Source: UBA1756 sp045222555
GTDB lineage: Bacteria; Bacteroidota; Bacteroidia; Bacteroidales; WCHB1-69
Length of the DNA: 64,000 nucleotides
Reading direction: 5' to 3'
Assembly: GCA_045222555.1 (NCBI GenBank)
Contig: JBGUYY010000117.1
Coordinates: forward strand, 8,681-72,680
In this document: piece by piece, positions 36,401 to 42,723 of the stretch
Layout: the number at the start of each line of letters is the position of its first letter
Numbering within the stretch: the stretch's first letter is position 1
The notes under the pieces: generated by a model
What the model saw: only the letters and a program-made list of their open reading frames with translations
Database searches by the model: none
What the model was told of the DNA's origin: nothing
Position numbers and translations under genes: made by a program

Positions 36401-38536
36401 GAAATCACCACCTACGAGGTGACCGTCAATGTAACTGGCAACGGTACGGCTGATCCGACCAGCGGCACTTACAACTGCGGTGACACTGTAGCCTTCACCT
36501 TCACTCCTGACAACGACGGTGTTGAAGTGGAGAGCGTGGTGGTGAACGGTAATAACATCGGCTCTGTGACCTCCTACGTCATCAACGGCATCTCCGCTGA
36601 TTACACCATCGACGTCACCTTCGCCGACATTACCTATACGCTGACCTCTGTTGCTTACAACAATGGTACGATTGATCCTGTTGGTGACACTGTGGTGGCC
36701 TACAACGGTTCAATGACCTACACCCTTACACCTGATGAATGTCAGACCGTTTCTGAACTGTTGGTCAACGGTGTTTCTTACCTCGACAGCGCAAGCTTCG
36801 ATGGTACGACCCTCACCTTGGACAACATCCAGCGCGACATGACCATCCAGGCTTACTTCCAGGTGATGACCTACACGGTTGAGGCTACTCAGGCTGAAGG
36901 CGGTGTGATCACCGAGACGGGTGTTTACAACTGCGGTACCGATGTTACTTACAACATCACCGCTAACGATTGCTACACGCTGACCACTATCACCGTGGAT
37001 GGTGAGGATATCACTTGTGAGTTGACCGATACCGTGATCGTCTTCAACGCTATCGATACCAACCACACCATCACCGCTACCTTCACGATGAACACTTACA
37101 CCATCACCGCTTCCGTGAACGACGATGCAGCTGGTGAAATCACCCCGACCGACACGTTCGACTGCGGTGAGACCCCGACTTACGAAATCACTCCGAACGA
37201 GGGTTACTACATTGTCAGCGTCATGGTTGACAGCGTTGAACAGGGTGCTATCGACAGCTACACCTTCAGCGCTCTCCATGCTGACCACACCATCGATGCT
37301 ACCTTCGCTAAGTACACCTACACGATTTCCGCATACGGTGCCAATGGCGTTGAGATCGACCCGATGGGTGACACCACGGTTGAGTATGGTGAAAGCGTTT
37401 CTTACACGCTCACGGTTGACGATTGCTACGAAATCGTTGACGTGACCCTCGACGGTGAAAGCCTCGGTGCTGTGACCACGGTTGATGTGGACAACATCAC
37501 GGCTGACCACGTTATCAATGTTGTGTCTGCTATCAAGACTTACATCATCACGGCTACGGCTACTGAAGGTGGTGTGATCACGCCTGCTGGCGAGGTTGAG
37601 GTCAACTGCGGTGGTTCGCAGTACTTCACCATCACGCCTGCTGAGGGTTATGTGATCGAAAGCGTTGAGGTTGACGGCAACGATGAAGGTGCTATCACCA
37701 GCTACCTCTTCGACTCCGTGACCGCTGATGCTACCATCCATGTTACCTTCACCGCTATCGCTGACTCCACCTACACCATCACCGCTACGGCTGGTGCCAA
37801 TGGTACCATCACGCCTGCTGGCGATGTGACCGTGAACTATGGTGCAAGCCAGTCCTTCGTGATCGTGCCCGACGAGTTCTACACCATCGGTGAGGTGCTC
37901 ATCGACAGCGTGCCGCTGGCTACTCCGGTGGCTTCCTACACCTTCGTGAACGTGACGGCTAACCACACCATCGACGTGACCTTCGTACCGGCTGAATGCC
38001 CGGTTCCGACCTATGCTTGGACGACCGACATCACCGACAATTCAGCTACTCTGAACTGGACTGACATGGAGGTGACTTCCTACACCATCCGTTACAAGAC
38101 CTCCGCTGACACTGCCTACACGATTGTGGACAACATCACGGATGTTACTTACGAACTGACGGGTCTGGAAGACAACACCGTTTACATGTGGAATGTGAAA
38201 TCTGTCTGCATCGCCGACGAGGCTGAAAGCAACTGGAGCTCACAGCAGTCCTTCCGTACCGAGGGTACGCTTCCGGACACCACTGGTGTTGCTAACTACA
38301 GCCTTGACAATGTGAAGGTTTACAGCTATGGCAACGACATCTATGTGGTGAACAACAGCAATGTGATCATCAACAACGTTCAGGTGTACGACCTCAACGG
38401 CCGCATCATCTACAACGGCAAGGCTCAGGAGAACCCGACCGTTATCAACGTGAACGCTGCCAACGGCATGTATGTGGTGAGAGTGATCACTGCTGATGCA
38501 GTTTGCAACTACAAGGTCAGCATCTCACAGAGATAA
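27437..38536 (+). CDS. Giant secreted repeat protein with T9SS sorting domain
   Basis: A single uninterrupted reading frame of 3,699 residues, probably a surface protein. Signal peptide at 1-38, unusually long, with the hydrophobic part at about 21-36 (MKGFIAVALLMLMALGNVDAQ); a second start at 27488 would give a more normal one. Order: a beta-rich N-terminal domain (39-190), a fibronectin-III-like segment (191-260), 12 cysteine-containing repeats (267-919), 31 divergent InlB B-type repeats (924-3518), a fibronectin-III domain (about 3519-3610, SATLNWTDMEVTSYTIRYKT) and a type A T9SS sorting domain (about 3617-3699, VQVYDLNGRIIYNG and NGMYVVRVITAD). It is rich in Thr, Val, Asp and Glu and poor in Lys and Arg, so strongly acidic. 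No enzymatic domain is seen. Adhesin or surface-layer function is possible but not shown. Confidence 0.9.
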   Translation: MKRFYTFEPKNFRIFDKMKGFIAVALLMLMALGNVDAQVFRLVSSASDLNVGDTVIIAAKGYDYALSTDQQSNNRRQAAITKTDDKVTLTSDVEIIVLEAGNVTGTFALKAQGTAGYLYASSSSSNQLRTKPALDNNGSWSITISGGTASIVAQGTNTRNTMQYNTSGLFSCYGSASQAPICMYKKVCAEVETLTVTPDVTSAQATWSSMATSFVAELNGTPVTNFTQNGSNWTCDLTGLTPNTDYTFKVRSACQTDFEVANFTTGCTVYTDNTVNATIYEGQVYPFHGTDYSVADTYTIPMMDMYGCDSTITLVLEVLPPLNVHEEDITACDSYTLEKLDGSEIICTETNIYYDTLPGGAQGGLDSIHIVNLTIGQTYNIDTVITICETDLPFNFGPFNFPEGSQAMEMPIPLHYTFTTAAGCDSVVTLHLTIGETYEVDVDSTICENALPFTWNGVEFTAAGTQSTTLQTVLGCDSVVNMTVNVNTNTVSEINAEVVENNLPYELNGTQYTTSGTYTQMLENANGCDSTITLNLTVYMNVTGDAEQTICESQLPYVWNEVEFTAAGTASALLAGQGSHGEDSTVNMTLVVNPEYNVTDELAVCDNQMPYTWNGVEFTEAGTQQTTLTSVAGCDSVVVMTLTVNPTYAFTVDSTICENDLPFVWNDTTFGTETVVNSDYTYIFNGLSVAGCDSVVTLNLRVNGNSAETVQLKVLENELPYTYNEETYSTPGTYYQHIPNANGCDSTITVEFDFYPNITVDVDSTVCFSMLPITWNGKEFTAAGTDVVTFDAGGSHGEDSTVNMTLNVLESPVAEITYTICENELPYTQNGVTFDAAGVQDVVLTAANGCDSTLTMTVVVNPIYNETEEISLCPIELPFTWNDTTFEAATTLAGTTYTHVFHGTSALGCDSIVELTLTMKAQNECEFDVTATAGEHGTISPAGTDTYDYHATPTFTITPESCYEIAAITVNGVAVENPASPFTLEPIEENTTVDVTFQLINYELTWTNIGNGDGTVNDSVEGVFATALCGEMVQGYVVKAATGSHLTKVVWNNYPIVIGGNIDEWTINIPMTVDASNTNVEVEFTLDQFTVTATENDNTMGIVDPSTATIDYGHSAVIDILAETPAYHIERVVCGSDVVIYGNNTDVEETYTVQSVTSDTLVEVFFAINTYTITVEAATNGTIEPASTFTVEHGTDTTLTFTPDACYHVEEVLIDGVAQSPVPTSYDFVNISGDHTVAVTFSIDTFLMTGVAHEATMGEVIGGTADCGSNFEYTVNAFEGYHVDRIERGGSVIATYTNQPATVTSYINNVTEDTQIDAYFAINEYEVTATATNGTIAPATSTVAHGGSQTFTMTPDECYELTAVTVNGVDMMGDVTTTASDYVLVMKENFAAAVGNINSEMTVGNVLPGWTGSKVYPNEGMLKLGTSSVGGEITLPTLDLSTGDFHIEFDAAAYDNSSEQTTLVLTVNGVETEVDGLLRGDDNMQTFTYDFTNGTANTVISFESFQNNRSRFYLDNVKINTGSPAISTLTVSPIEGPTTVEATFSQQQFEVVTSVIEGTGEITPTTTFDCGDDVNVTMTAGEGYHINYYVVNGETTTLNTNDDTEVTVAVNSTRNDTVGVAFAINTYNITACTGTNGTLTVLNATVNHGDSAYVQVVADVANGYHIVEITDNAGGSLPLGQNTDTDVMYGLGEIQQDIEVCATFAHNLYPITVVNNNPEIGTIVPSVDSSWTWGEDVPFVITPSSECYYISEITVDGTTLTAGTDYTITGDTYTFVNVVDEHSITVGFDTVVYQMTATIDPASSATVTTGEANCGQNWDFVMEAAEGQHLAMVFVDYVLDTVFENQEDTYTYTVEDVHADHSVLVYTLIDEYAVNVTTIGEGVTNIDGDTTAVYNTTLDFTFAPNACNELVSFTINDVEYIDSIASMAYTWTATEDATVVVTYDSIRYIMAETHTGNGTVSFDSTVNCGETYTYEVQAEEGWHIESCILSDGVTDVEQMTLPTTNADNATTVDVTADKDYVLNVTFAINTYNVTLCNPLTEGTATINPTVVAHDSTVEVTVEVTTPGYHVQTIFSDEANVQTYGENDHTNVTYTLANVVSDTCIDVTFELNNYNIVASVSDPDNGEIVPEGDSAVRYGDNVTYTIRPTNDCHYISTVVVDDTTVIDVNDSVAFDYTFSAIDNNHTIVANFDVYRYEVATAVNDALMGEVTPTDTLDCGETFDYTVTPAFGYHIASVEVDGVAETIADSSTFTSAITDIHADHTIDVTFEINHYLIDVTAGANGTIVPGDTILEHGQDITFTITPDDCYYISELIVDGEDQASLIVPEGMTYSFVNLTEAHTIEANFEIYTYDMTETHTGEGTVSTADDINCGDEYTYTITAGTGWHIASIELGGTTINNTMEEPNDFNDTIITVNPVRQDTMITVVFEIDHYTVSACAAVNGTITINDPVEVDSNMSTTATIVADTLNGYHIVEVTDNRGGSMTYGNNTDVEVVYNIDNVDQDIEVCATFALNEFHITATAGANGTIDPEGTDTIFYGETLTYTITADQPCYYISAVDVDGESVWTGYTDSISPYTYTFTAADFDQAVVEHTINAEFTMFEYNMTSTAYEDTMGTVTSAVVNCAEDYTYVINANYGWHIDHVVLDGTTTNYDGQPTEDSITVTDIHEHHNLDVYFARNYYPVTAIANEHGSIVVAGTTSVEHGTGVSYEITPDHCYYISEILVNGEAQTIDNIEGETFAIASIEDTTVIEASFEIYRYFMGESHTGNGTVTTDTVDCDAAYQYTITADTGWHIESHTLGGVTYTLNHNSDVQALRNVTAATQDTTLEVIFARNNYTIDVTTTGNGTTTPGDTTVEYEATVDYTITADFGHHIASVTVDGVAENVPDNADTYDYTFSNIDANHTLNVVFEPNVYVINATAEDHGTILLEGDNEVVFGGSVTFSITADPCYNISAILVDGEADTNFVAGVPTAEYTMSDIDSNHTVVAQFEITTYEVTVNVTGNGTADPTSGTYNCGDTVAFTFTPDNDGVEVESVVVNGNNIGSVTSYVINGISADYTIDVTFADITYTLTSVAYNNGTIDPVGDTVVAYNGSMTYTLTPDECQTVSELLVNGVSYLDSASFDGTTLTLDNIQRDMTIQAYFQVMTYTVEATQAEGGVITETGVYNCGTDVTYNITANDCYTLTTITVDGEDITCELTDTVIVFNAIDTNHTITATFTMNTYTITASVNDDAAGEITPTDTFDCGETPTYEITPNEGYYIVSVMVDSVEQGAIDSYTFSALHADHTIDATFAKYTYTISAYGANGVEIDPMGDTTVEYGESVSYTLTVDDCYEIVDVTLDGESLGAVTTVDVDNITADHVINVVSAIKTYIITATATEGGVITPAGEVEVNCGGSQYFTITPAEGYVIESVEVDGNDEGAITSYLFDSVTADATIHVTFTAIADSTYTITATAGANGTITPAGDVTVNYGASQSFVIVPDEFYTIGEVLIDSVPLATPVASYTFVNVTANHTIDVTFVPAECPVPTYAWTTDITDNSATLNWTDMEVTSYTIRYKTSADTAYTIVDNITDVTYELTGLEDNTVYMWNVKSVCIADEAESNWSSQQSFRTEGTLPDTTGVANYSLDNVKVYSYGNDIYVVNNSNVIINNVQVYDLNGRIIYNGKAQENPTVINVNAANGMYVVRVITADAVCNYKVSISQR
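28235..30193 (+). repeat. 12 copies of the CENxLPY...GCDS repeat (51-60 residues each)
   Basis: Within the giant protein, residues 267-919. The consensus is TICENxLPYxWNGxEFTAAGT, a short variable stretch, then GCDSxVxLxLxV. Most copies have two cysteines, one in CEN and one in GCDS, suggesting a disulfide per unit. Copies 6 and 10 replace GCDS with HGEDS. The same module occurs once in the T9SS esterase at 45080-46960 (CENELPYHYVNGD then GCDSVVTLHLTV). Confidence 0.9.
30206..37990 (+). repeat. 31 divergent InlB B-type repeats (73-88 residues each)
   Basis: Within the giant protein, residues 924-3518. Consensus: a strand such as NTYTITATAGANGTI, then a P-x-G turn, a YGxSxTYTITPDxCYYISEIxVDGE block, and a strand ending DHTIDVTFEI. 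Copies fall into classes: C-Y-x-I (cysteine before the helix-like turn) and G-x-H-I (glycine), the latter usually with NCG or DCG earlier. From copy 2 to 26 the classes recur with a period of five units; super-repeats start at residues 1000, 1547, 1946, 2349 and 2756. Confidence 0.9.
31571..32014 (+). other. Beta-sandwich domain inserted in InlB-type repeat 6
   Basis: Residues 1379-1526 of the giant protein interrupt repeat 6 after NGVDMMGDVTT; the repeat resumes at STLTVSPIEGPTTVEATF. The insert (KENFAAAV, PGWTGSKVYPNEGMLKLGTS, LPTLDLSTGDFHIEFDAA, RSRFYLDNVKI) resembles the galactose-binding-like or choice-of-anchor beta-sandwich domains found in Bacteroidetes surface proteins. It is the only non-repeat segment inside the array. 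Confidence 0.7.
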
Positions 38537-38555
38537 TCTGCTGACGATACGTAAC

Positions 38556-38590
38556 AAAAAGAGGGTTTCGCAAGGAACCCTCTTTTTTAT
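38556..38590 (+). terminator. Intrinsic terminator after the giant repeat protein gene
   Basis: A perfect 12-bp stem (AAAAAGAGGGTT with AACCCTCTTTTT) with an 8-base loop, ending in a T run, 20 bases after the stop codon. Confidence 0.92.
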
Positions 38591-38620
38591 TGATGTTTAC
38601 TGAAATAGAAGAAAAAAGAG

Positions 38621-38628
38621 TAATTTTG
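38621..38628 (+). promoter_or_regulatory. Bacteroidetes -7 box for the second SDR gene
   Basis: TAATTTTG, 44 bases upstream of the ATG at 38673 and just after the terminator of the giant gene. No -33 element was recognised. Confidence 0.5.
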
Positions 38629-38672
38629 CAGTTGGATTTTACTCTATTGCAAGATTAGATATTCAAAAAGTG

Positions 38673-39488
38673 ATGGATAAAACTTTCAAGAGATATTTAT
38701 GGTCGGGGTGTACGGCGTTGGTCACGGGCGCGAGCTCGGGGATGGGCTTGGAGTATGCCCGGCAGTTGGCGGCTTCGGGATGTGACGTGGTGATGGTGAG
38801 CAACCAACAGCAGGAGTTGGAGCAATGTGCCGCCGAACTGAAAACCGCATATTCTGCCAAAATCTGGCCTGTTTATTGCGACTTGGCTCGGAATGAGTCT
38901 GCGGACGAGTTGTTCGCTATTTGCCAAGAAAAGGGGCTGCAAATCGACATTCTCATCAATAATGCTGGAATGTTTTTCTTCAAGGAGTTGAAAGATGAGG
39001 TTTGTGAGGTGGGGGACAAGATGTTGTTCTTGCACGTCATCACGCCGACGAGGCTGTGTGAGCGGTTTGCGGAGGGGATGAAGCAGCGGGGCAGGGGCTA
39101 CATTCTGAATGTGTCGTCGGTGGCGGCGGGGATGTACGCGCCCGGATTGGTGATGTATAGTGCAACGAAGTCGTATCTGCGCAGTTTTTCTAAATCTTGG
39201 TATTATGAAATGAAGCCTTACAGGGTATCGGTCACGGCGGTATGTCCGGGCGCGGTTTCGACAGGGTTGTACAAGGTGCTGCCTACGTTGGTGAAGATTC
39301 TGGATATCGCGGGTAAGTTCGGACTGGTATATTCGCCGCAGAAGTTGGTGCGCAAGGCGCTGAGGGCCATGTTTCGCCGTCGTCGTTGTGTTACGCCCGG
39401 GTGGTTCAACTTGCTGTTTGCGCCTGCGGTGAATGCGCTGCCGAAGCGGCTGGTGAGCCGTGTGTGGGGAAAGGTGAGGGGGAATTGA
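38673..39488 (+). CDS. Short-chain dehydrogenase/reductase (second)
   Basis: A 271-residue classical SDR. TGASSGMGLEYA is at residues 18-29, NNAG at 96-99, and the active residues are Ser149, Tyr162 and Lys166 (YSATK). The reported start is ATG 38673; an in-frame GTG one codon earlier is possible. The sequence resembles the 769-1548 SDR in overall layout, including the C-terminal region after the active site (LVRKALRAMFRRRR here, VARKAVRQTLRGRK there), so the two are probably paralogues of the DltE-like group. It is monocistronic: promoter-like box before it and no gene on the same strand after it. Substrate unknown. Confidence 0.88.
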   Translation: MDKTFKRYLWSGCTALVTGASSGMGLEYARQLAASGCDVVMVSNQQQELEQCAAELKTAYSAKIWPVYCDLARNESADELFAICQEKGLQIDILINNAGMFFFKELKDEVCEVGDKMLFLHVITPTRLCERFAEGMKQRGRGYILNVSSVAAGMYAPGLVMYSATKSYLRSFSKSWYYEMKPYRVSVTAVCPGAVSTGLYKVLPTLVKILDIAGKFGLVYSPQKLVRKALRAMFRRRRCVTPGWFNLLFAPAVNALPKRLVSRVWGKVRGN

Positions 39489-39733
39489 AAGTTGAGGATT
39501 CGTGAGATTTGAAGATTTGAGAGATTTAAAAGATTTGAAATTTCGAATATAGAATTCGGAAGGGAGGGTTGAAGTTGTGGGGGGTATTGAAGATGGTGCG
39601 GCAGGGATAGGAGCGGACACGAGCGAAGCGAAGTAAAGCGGATAGCCCGACGGCGACCGCAGGGAGCCGGGCCGCCCTAAAAAAGATTAAAATAAAAGCG
39701 GGTTTAATGGTCCGAAAGGTGGAAACTAGCGAC
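39489..39733. other. Intergenic stretch with purine-rich and GC-rich repeat-like segments
   Basis: No gene is supported here. Bases 39489-39545 are a degenerate GATTTGAAGATTTGAGAG-like purine-rich run, similar in style to the segments at 45613 and 49530. Bases 39610-39677 are GC-rich, with AGCGAAGCGAAG and a hairpin of GCCCG (39645-39649) with CGGGC (39668-39672). The GC-rich part looks like a dispersed intergenic element but only one copy is in the window. Confidence 0.45.
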
Positions 39734-41761
39734 CTACAGTTTTATAAACTTGTAGGAGAGAGAGGATTCCAGATTCTTGATTTTCAGGAAGTAAACGCCA
39801 GATGGAAGACCGGAAAGGTTGAGCTGGACATTGTTCTCGGCAGGATGCCAATTTTGGAGGCGTTGCCCCATGGCATTAAAGAGAGAGATCTCCTCAATGG
39901 GTTGCTCAGATTCAACATTCAGCACGTCATGAGCAGGATTTGGGAAGACTGAAAAAGATTGATTGCTAAAGTCTTGCACGCTGGTAATACTACCTTCGAA
40001 TTCGATTTCGAAGCCATCGCCTTGGTTTTGTTCATCACTTTCGAAAACGAGCACGAGGCGGCGTTTATCGAACGAAATGATGGTATCGGGCATAGAGCCG
40101 GTATAGGTGGCCAGCAGATTCCCTTCAGAGGGCGATTGATAGAAAATATAAAGAAAGTCGTGCCCCTCTTCGAGGTCAAACTTCGTGAAATGCAGGTTGA
40201 TAAAGGGACGGTTGAGAATGGTGATTTTGTACTGGCAGGCGGTAAGCGGCAGGTAGTCCTCGTCGCCGCTGCCGTCGTCGAAAGTGCCAGAAAGAGCGCC
40301 GCTGTTGAGGTAGCTGACGCAGAACTGAGGTTGTTGGGCGCTATAGCTGGCGAAAAAACGCTGTCCAGCGCCGGTGCCTTGGTAATGAACTATGATTTCA
40401 GCACAATCCCAATTGACAGTCAGAGAGCCTGTTGTGTCGGTCAGGATGATAATAGGCTGCCAGCAGTTGTCGGGATTGATATAGAGGGTATCGTTCGCAG
40501 AGAGGTCGTATCGGACAGAGAGTTGGATCCCATTGAGGTTAGGGACATCGGGTTGGATGTGCCATGTGTAATCGGAGGGGACATTGGCGTTGAGGAAGGA
40601 GCCGGAGTGGGAGGTCAGCGTGGTATCGCCCATAGCGGTTTGCGGTGCCGGATAGGTATATTGGATGGTGTCGGGGTAGGCGTTGATGATGAGTTCCTGG
40701 GCGAGGTTGAAGTGGGTGCCGGCGGTGTTGAGGTGAGTGGTGAGGAAGTAGCCGTCGTGGCTGCCGCCCCATCCGAAGTTAAAGTGGTAGTAGAGAACAG
40801 TGTCCACGGTTCTGTAGCCGTCGCAGATGAAGCCGTGGCCGTTGATGTCGGGCACGCTCCAGCCGGCATAGTAGAGCGGAATTTTTCTTTCCAGATGACT
40901 GATAATCAGACTGTCCCAATCGAGTGTAGTGGAGTCCCTGAACACGTATTGGGTTTCAGGCGAATATTTGAAGTAGGTGCGGAGCACGTAGGCCGCGCTG
41001 TGGTTGTACATGCCGGAGCCGTTGACACCGTAGTGCATATCCACGCCCACGCCGCAGTGGTAGATCAGTTTTGAGATCTCGGTGTTGATGGCGTTGGGGG
41101 CGTCGCACATGGCGGAGTAGTCGTAGGTAGAGTTGCCGAAGTCGGCCGACTGGGTGCCGTAGTTTTCGTCGGTGTAGCTGTAGGAGCCGATGCCGGAGTG
41201 GGGCCAGCGGAAGTAGTACATGAGCTGACCCATGGCGGTGGCCACGCAGCCGGTGACGCAGCGGTTGTTGTAGCCGGCGTAGTCGCGGGGGCAGTAGTAG
41301 TTGTAGAACTCCTCCTGGCTCCAGTGCGAGTGGGTGAGGGGTTCGATGGCCTCGCCGTTGCGGGGCAGGGAGCGCTGGTTGAGGATGTGGTTCCAGGCGG
41401 GGTGTTCGGTACCTTCGGGCGACTGTTGCAGGGCCGCGATCTGGTCGGCGTAGCTGTCGAGCCACATCCGGGCGGGCGGGATGACCTCGTTGTCGAGGTA
41501 GAACTGGTGGTCGGAGAAGGCGAGCACCGGCGGGGTGCGTTTGTCGCCGGAAACCACGACATAGCTGTCGGTGGAGTTGAAGATATAGAGCAGGTTATGG
41601 CCGTCGCGGGTGGTGGTGTGGGCGGTGCGCGACAGCTGCTTTCCTTGGCTTTGCAGGAAGGAGGCGGCGACGCTGGCGGCCTCTTCGGGGGTGACCGACT
41701 GTGCCCGCAGGGTGGGCAGCGACAGGGCCAGAACGAGGGTACAGAGGAGGATTTGTTTCAT
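39734..41761 (-). CDS. Secreted C10-family cysteine peptidase with CUB-like region and T9SS sorting domain
   Basis: A 675-residue exported peptidase of the streptopain (SpeB)/interpain family. Signal peptide at 1-20 (LALSLPTLRAQ). A Spi-like propeptide (about 21-130, SYVVVSGDKRTPPVLAFSD) precedes the catalytic domain (about 145-365). The nucleophile is Cys172 in TGCVATAMGQ, the catalytic His is His309 in NGHGFICDGY, and the conserved FNFGWGGSHDGYF follows. A beta-rich, CUB-like section covers about 370-580, then a type A sorting domain (FSVFPNPAHDVLNV, ISLFNAMGQRL, LPSGVYFLKI) to the end. The start at 41761 is preferred to one 9 codons upstream. Being exported by T9SS, it is likely to be activated extracellularly. 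Confidence 0.93.
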   Translation of the reverse strand: MKQILLCTLVLALSLPTLRAQSVTPEEAASVAASFLQSQGKQLSRTAHTTTRDGHNLLYIFNSTDSYVVVSGDKRTPPVLAFSDHQFYLDNEVIPPARMWLDSYADQIAALQQSPEGTEHPAWNHILNQRSLPRNGEAIEPLTHSHWSQEEFYNYYCPRDYAGYNNRCVTGCVATAMGQLMYYFRWPHSGIGSYSYTDENYGTQSADFGNSTYDYSAMCDAPNAINTEISKLIYHCGVGVDMHYGVNGSGMYNHSAAYVLRTYFKYSPETQYVFRDSTTLDWDSLIISHLERKIPLYYAGWSVPDINGHGFICDGYRTVDTVLYYHFNFGWGGSHDGYFLTTHLNTAGTHFNLAQELIINAYPDTIQYTYPAPQTAMGDTTLTSHSGSFLNANVPSDYTWHIQPDVPNLNGIQLSVRYDLSANDTLYINPDNCWQPIIILTDTTGSLTVNWDCAEIIVHYQGTGAGQRFFASYSAQQPQFCVSYLNSGALSGTFDDGSGDEDYLPLTACQYKITILNRPFINLHFTKFDLEEGHDFLYIFYQSPSEGNLLATYTGSMPDTIISFDKRRLVLVFESDEQNQGDGFEIEFEGSITSVQDFSNQSFSVFPNPAHDVLNVESEQPIEEISLFNAMGQRLQNWHPAENNVQLNLSGLPSGVYFLKIKNLESSLSYKFIKL

Positions 41762-41843
41762 AATGGGATGGGAATTGCGGTTTTTCATTTGTTAGTTGCC
41801 AACTTTCGGAAGTTTGGGGACACTTCGGACTATAAATTAAGTG

Positions 41844-41873
41844 CAAAAATACACTAATTTTTCAATCTCACAA
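41844..41873 (-). promoter_or_regulatory. Bacteroidetes promoter for the C10 peptidase gene
   Basis: On the minus strand TTG (41871-41873) is separated by 19 bases from TATTTTTG (41844-41851), 82 bases upstream of the ATG. Confidence 0.65.
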
Positions 41874-41997
41874 TAAAAATACTCTATAATTTGCTATAAC
41901 AACTTTAATACTTACTATTGTTATAATTGAAAATGCAATAATTATTTACTCTCTTCGTTTTAGCATTGTTTTTCTTTTAAACTTAAACAAGAACAAT

Positions 41998-42702
41998 ATG
42001 AAAAAAGTCCTTTTCTTTTTGGTAATGATGGGCTTAACGGTTGCCTTGAATGCCCAAGAGGAACTATCGTGGAAACAGACTCTGCCAAGACACGACATTC
42101 AATTGGGGTTCGGCGACCCTGCTATCATTTTTGCTGCTAGCGGCAAGGTAGATTTTACTTTGCCCTTTTGGCTGAATTATCGTTATACCCCACCAACAAC
42201 TTTTAGTGCTGATGACTGGTTCTATAACGATGTTCGCAGGAAGACTGTAGCTATTCCCACCATCAATTTCGAGTATCGCTATCGCTTTGCCAAGTGGTTT
42301 TGGTTTGGTGGAGCTGTCTCCTATACCGCCCTTTTTGATCGTCGCGAGGATCGCATAACGCACGAGTTGTTGTCGAAAACTACCGACCACTATATCAGCA
42401 TTATGCCTTCTGTGCGTTTTTCATGGCTCAACACAAAATACATTACTCTTTATTCAGGTCTTTCTGCAGGATTGATTATGGGGTTTGGTGAGGCGTATGA
42501 GCAAGTTGGTTCTACGTTAGCAGATCACCCGTATCATTATGTGACATTAGATTTTGCTGGACAACTGACTGCCGTGGGTATTCAGGGTGGCAAGAACTGG
42601 TACGGCTTTGCGGAAGTCGGGTTTGGTGTACAAGGATTTGTCAAGGCTGGTTTTGGTTACAAGTTTATGAAAAAGGAGAAGAAAGCGAATAATATCGATT
42701 AA
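41998..42702 (+). CDS. Predicted outer-membrane beta-barrel protein of unknown function
   Basis: A 234-residue protein without a recognised family. It has a signal peptide at 1-19 (VMMGLTVALNAQ), then a pattern of alternating aromatic/polar residues and glycine turns typical of a small outer-membrane barrel: IPTINFEYRYRFAKWFWFGGAVSYTALF, ISIMPSVRFSWLNTKYITLYSGLSAG, YVTLDFAGQLTAVGI, WYGFAEVGFGVQGFVKAGFGYKF. The lysine-rich last residues after the final strand would lie outside the barrel. The next gene, a lipoprotein, starts 21 bases downstream, so the two are an operon and may function together. No known partner or role. Confidence 0.75.
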   Translation: MKKVLFFLVMMGLTVALNAQEELSWKQTLPRHDIQLGFGDPAIIFAASGKVDFTLPFWLNYRYTPPTTFSADDWFYNDVRRKTVAIPTINFEYRYRFAKWFWFGGAVSYTALFDRREDRITHELLSKTTDHYISIMPSVRFSWLNTKYITLYSGLSAGLIMGFGEAYEQVGSTLADHPYHYVTLDFAGQLTAVGIQGGKNWYGFAEVGFGVQGFVKAGFGYKFMKKEKKANNID

Positions 42703-42723
42703 CTGTAAATAATGTAAATAGAT

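Noticed and set aside
28235..37990. Regular repeats considered as a CRISPR array
   Set aside because: The periodic units are in one long open frame with protein-level conservation and no unique spacers; no cas gene is present.
39959..41074. A 371-residue plus-strand frame opposite the C10 peptidase gene
   Set aside because: It is Gly/Val-rich and without motifs, while the C10 gene on the other strand has a full catalytic set and sorting domain.
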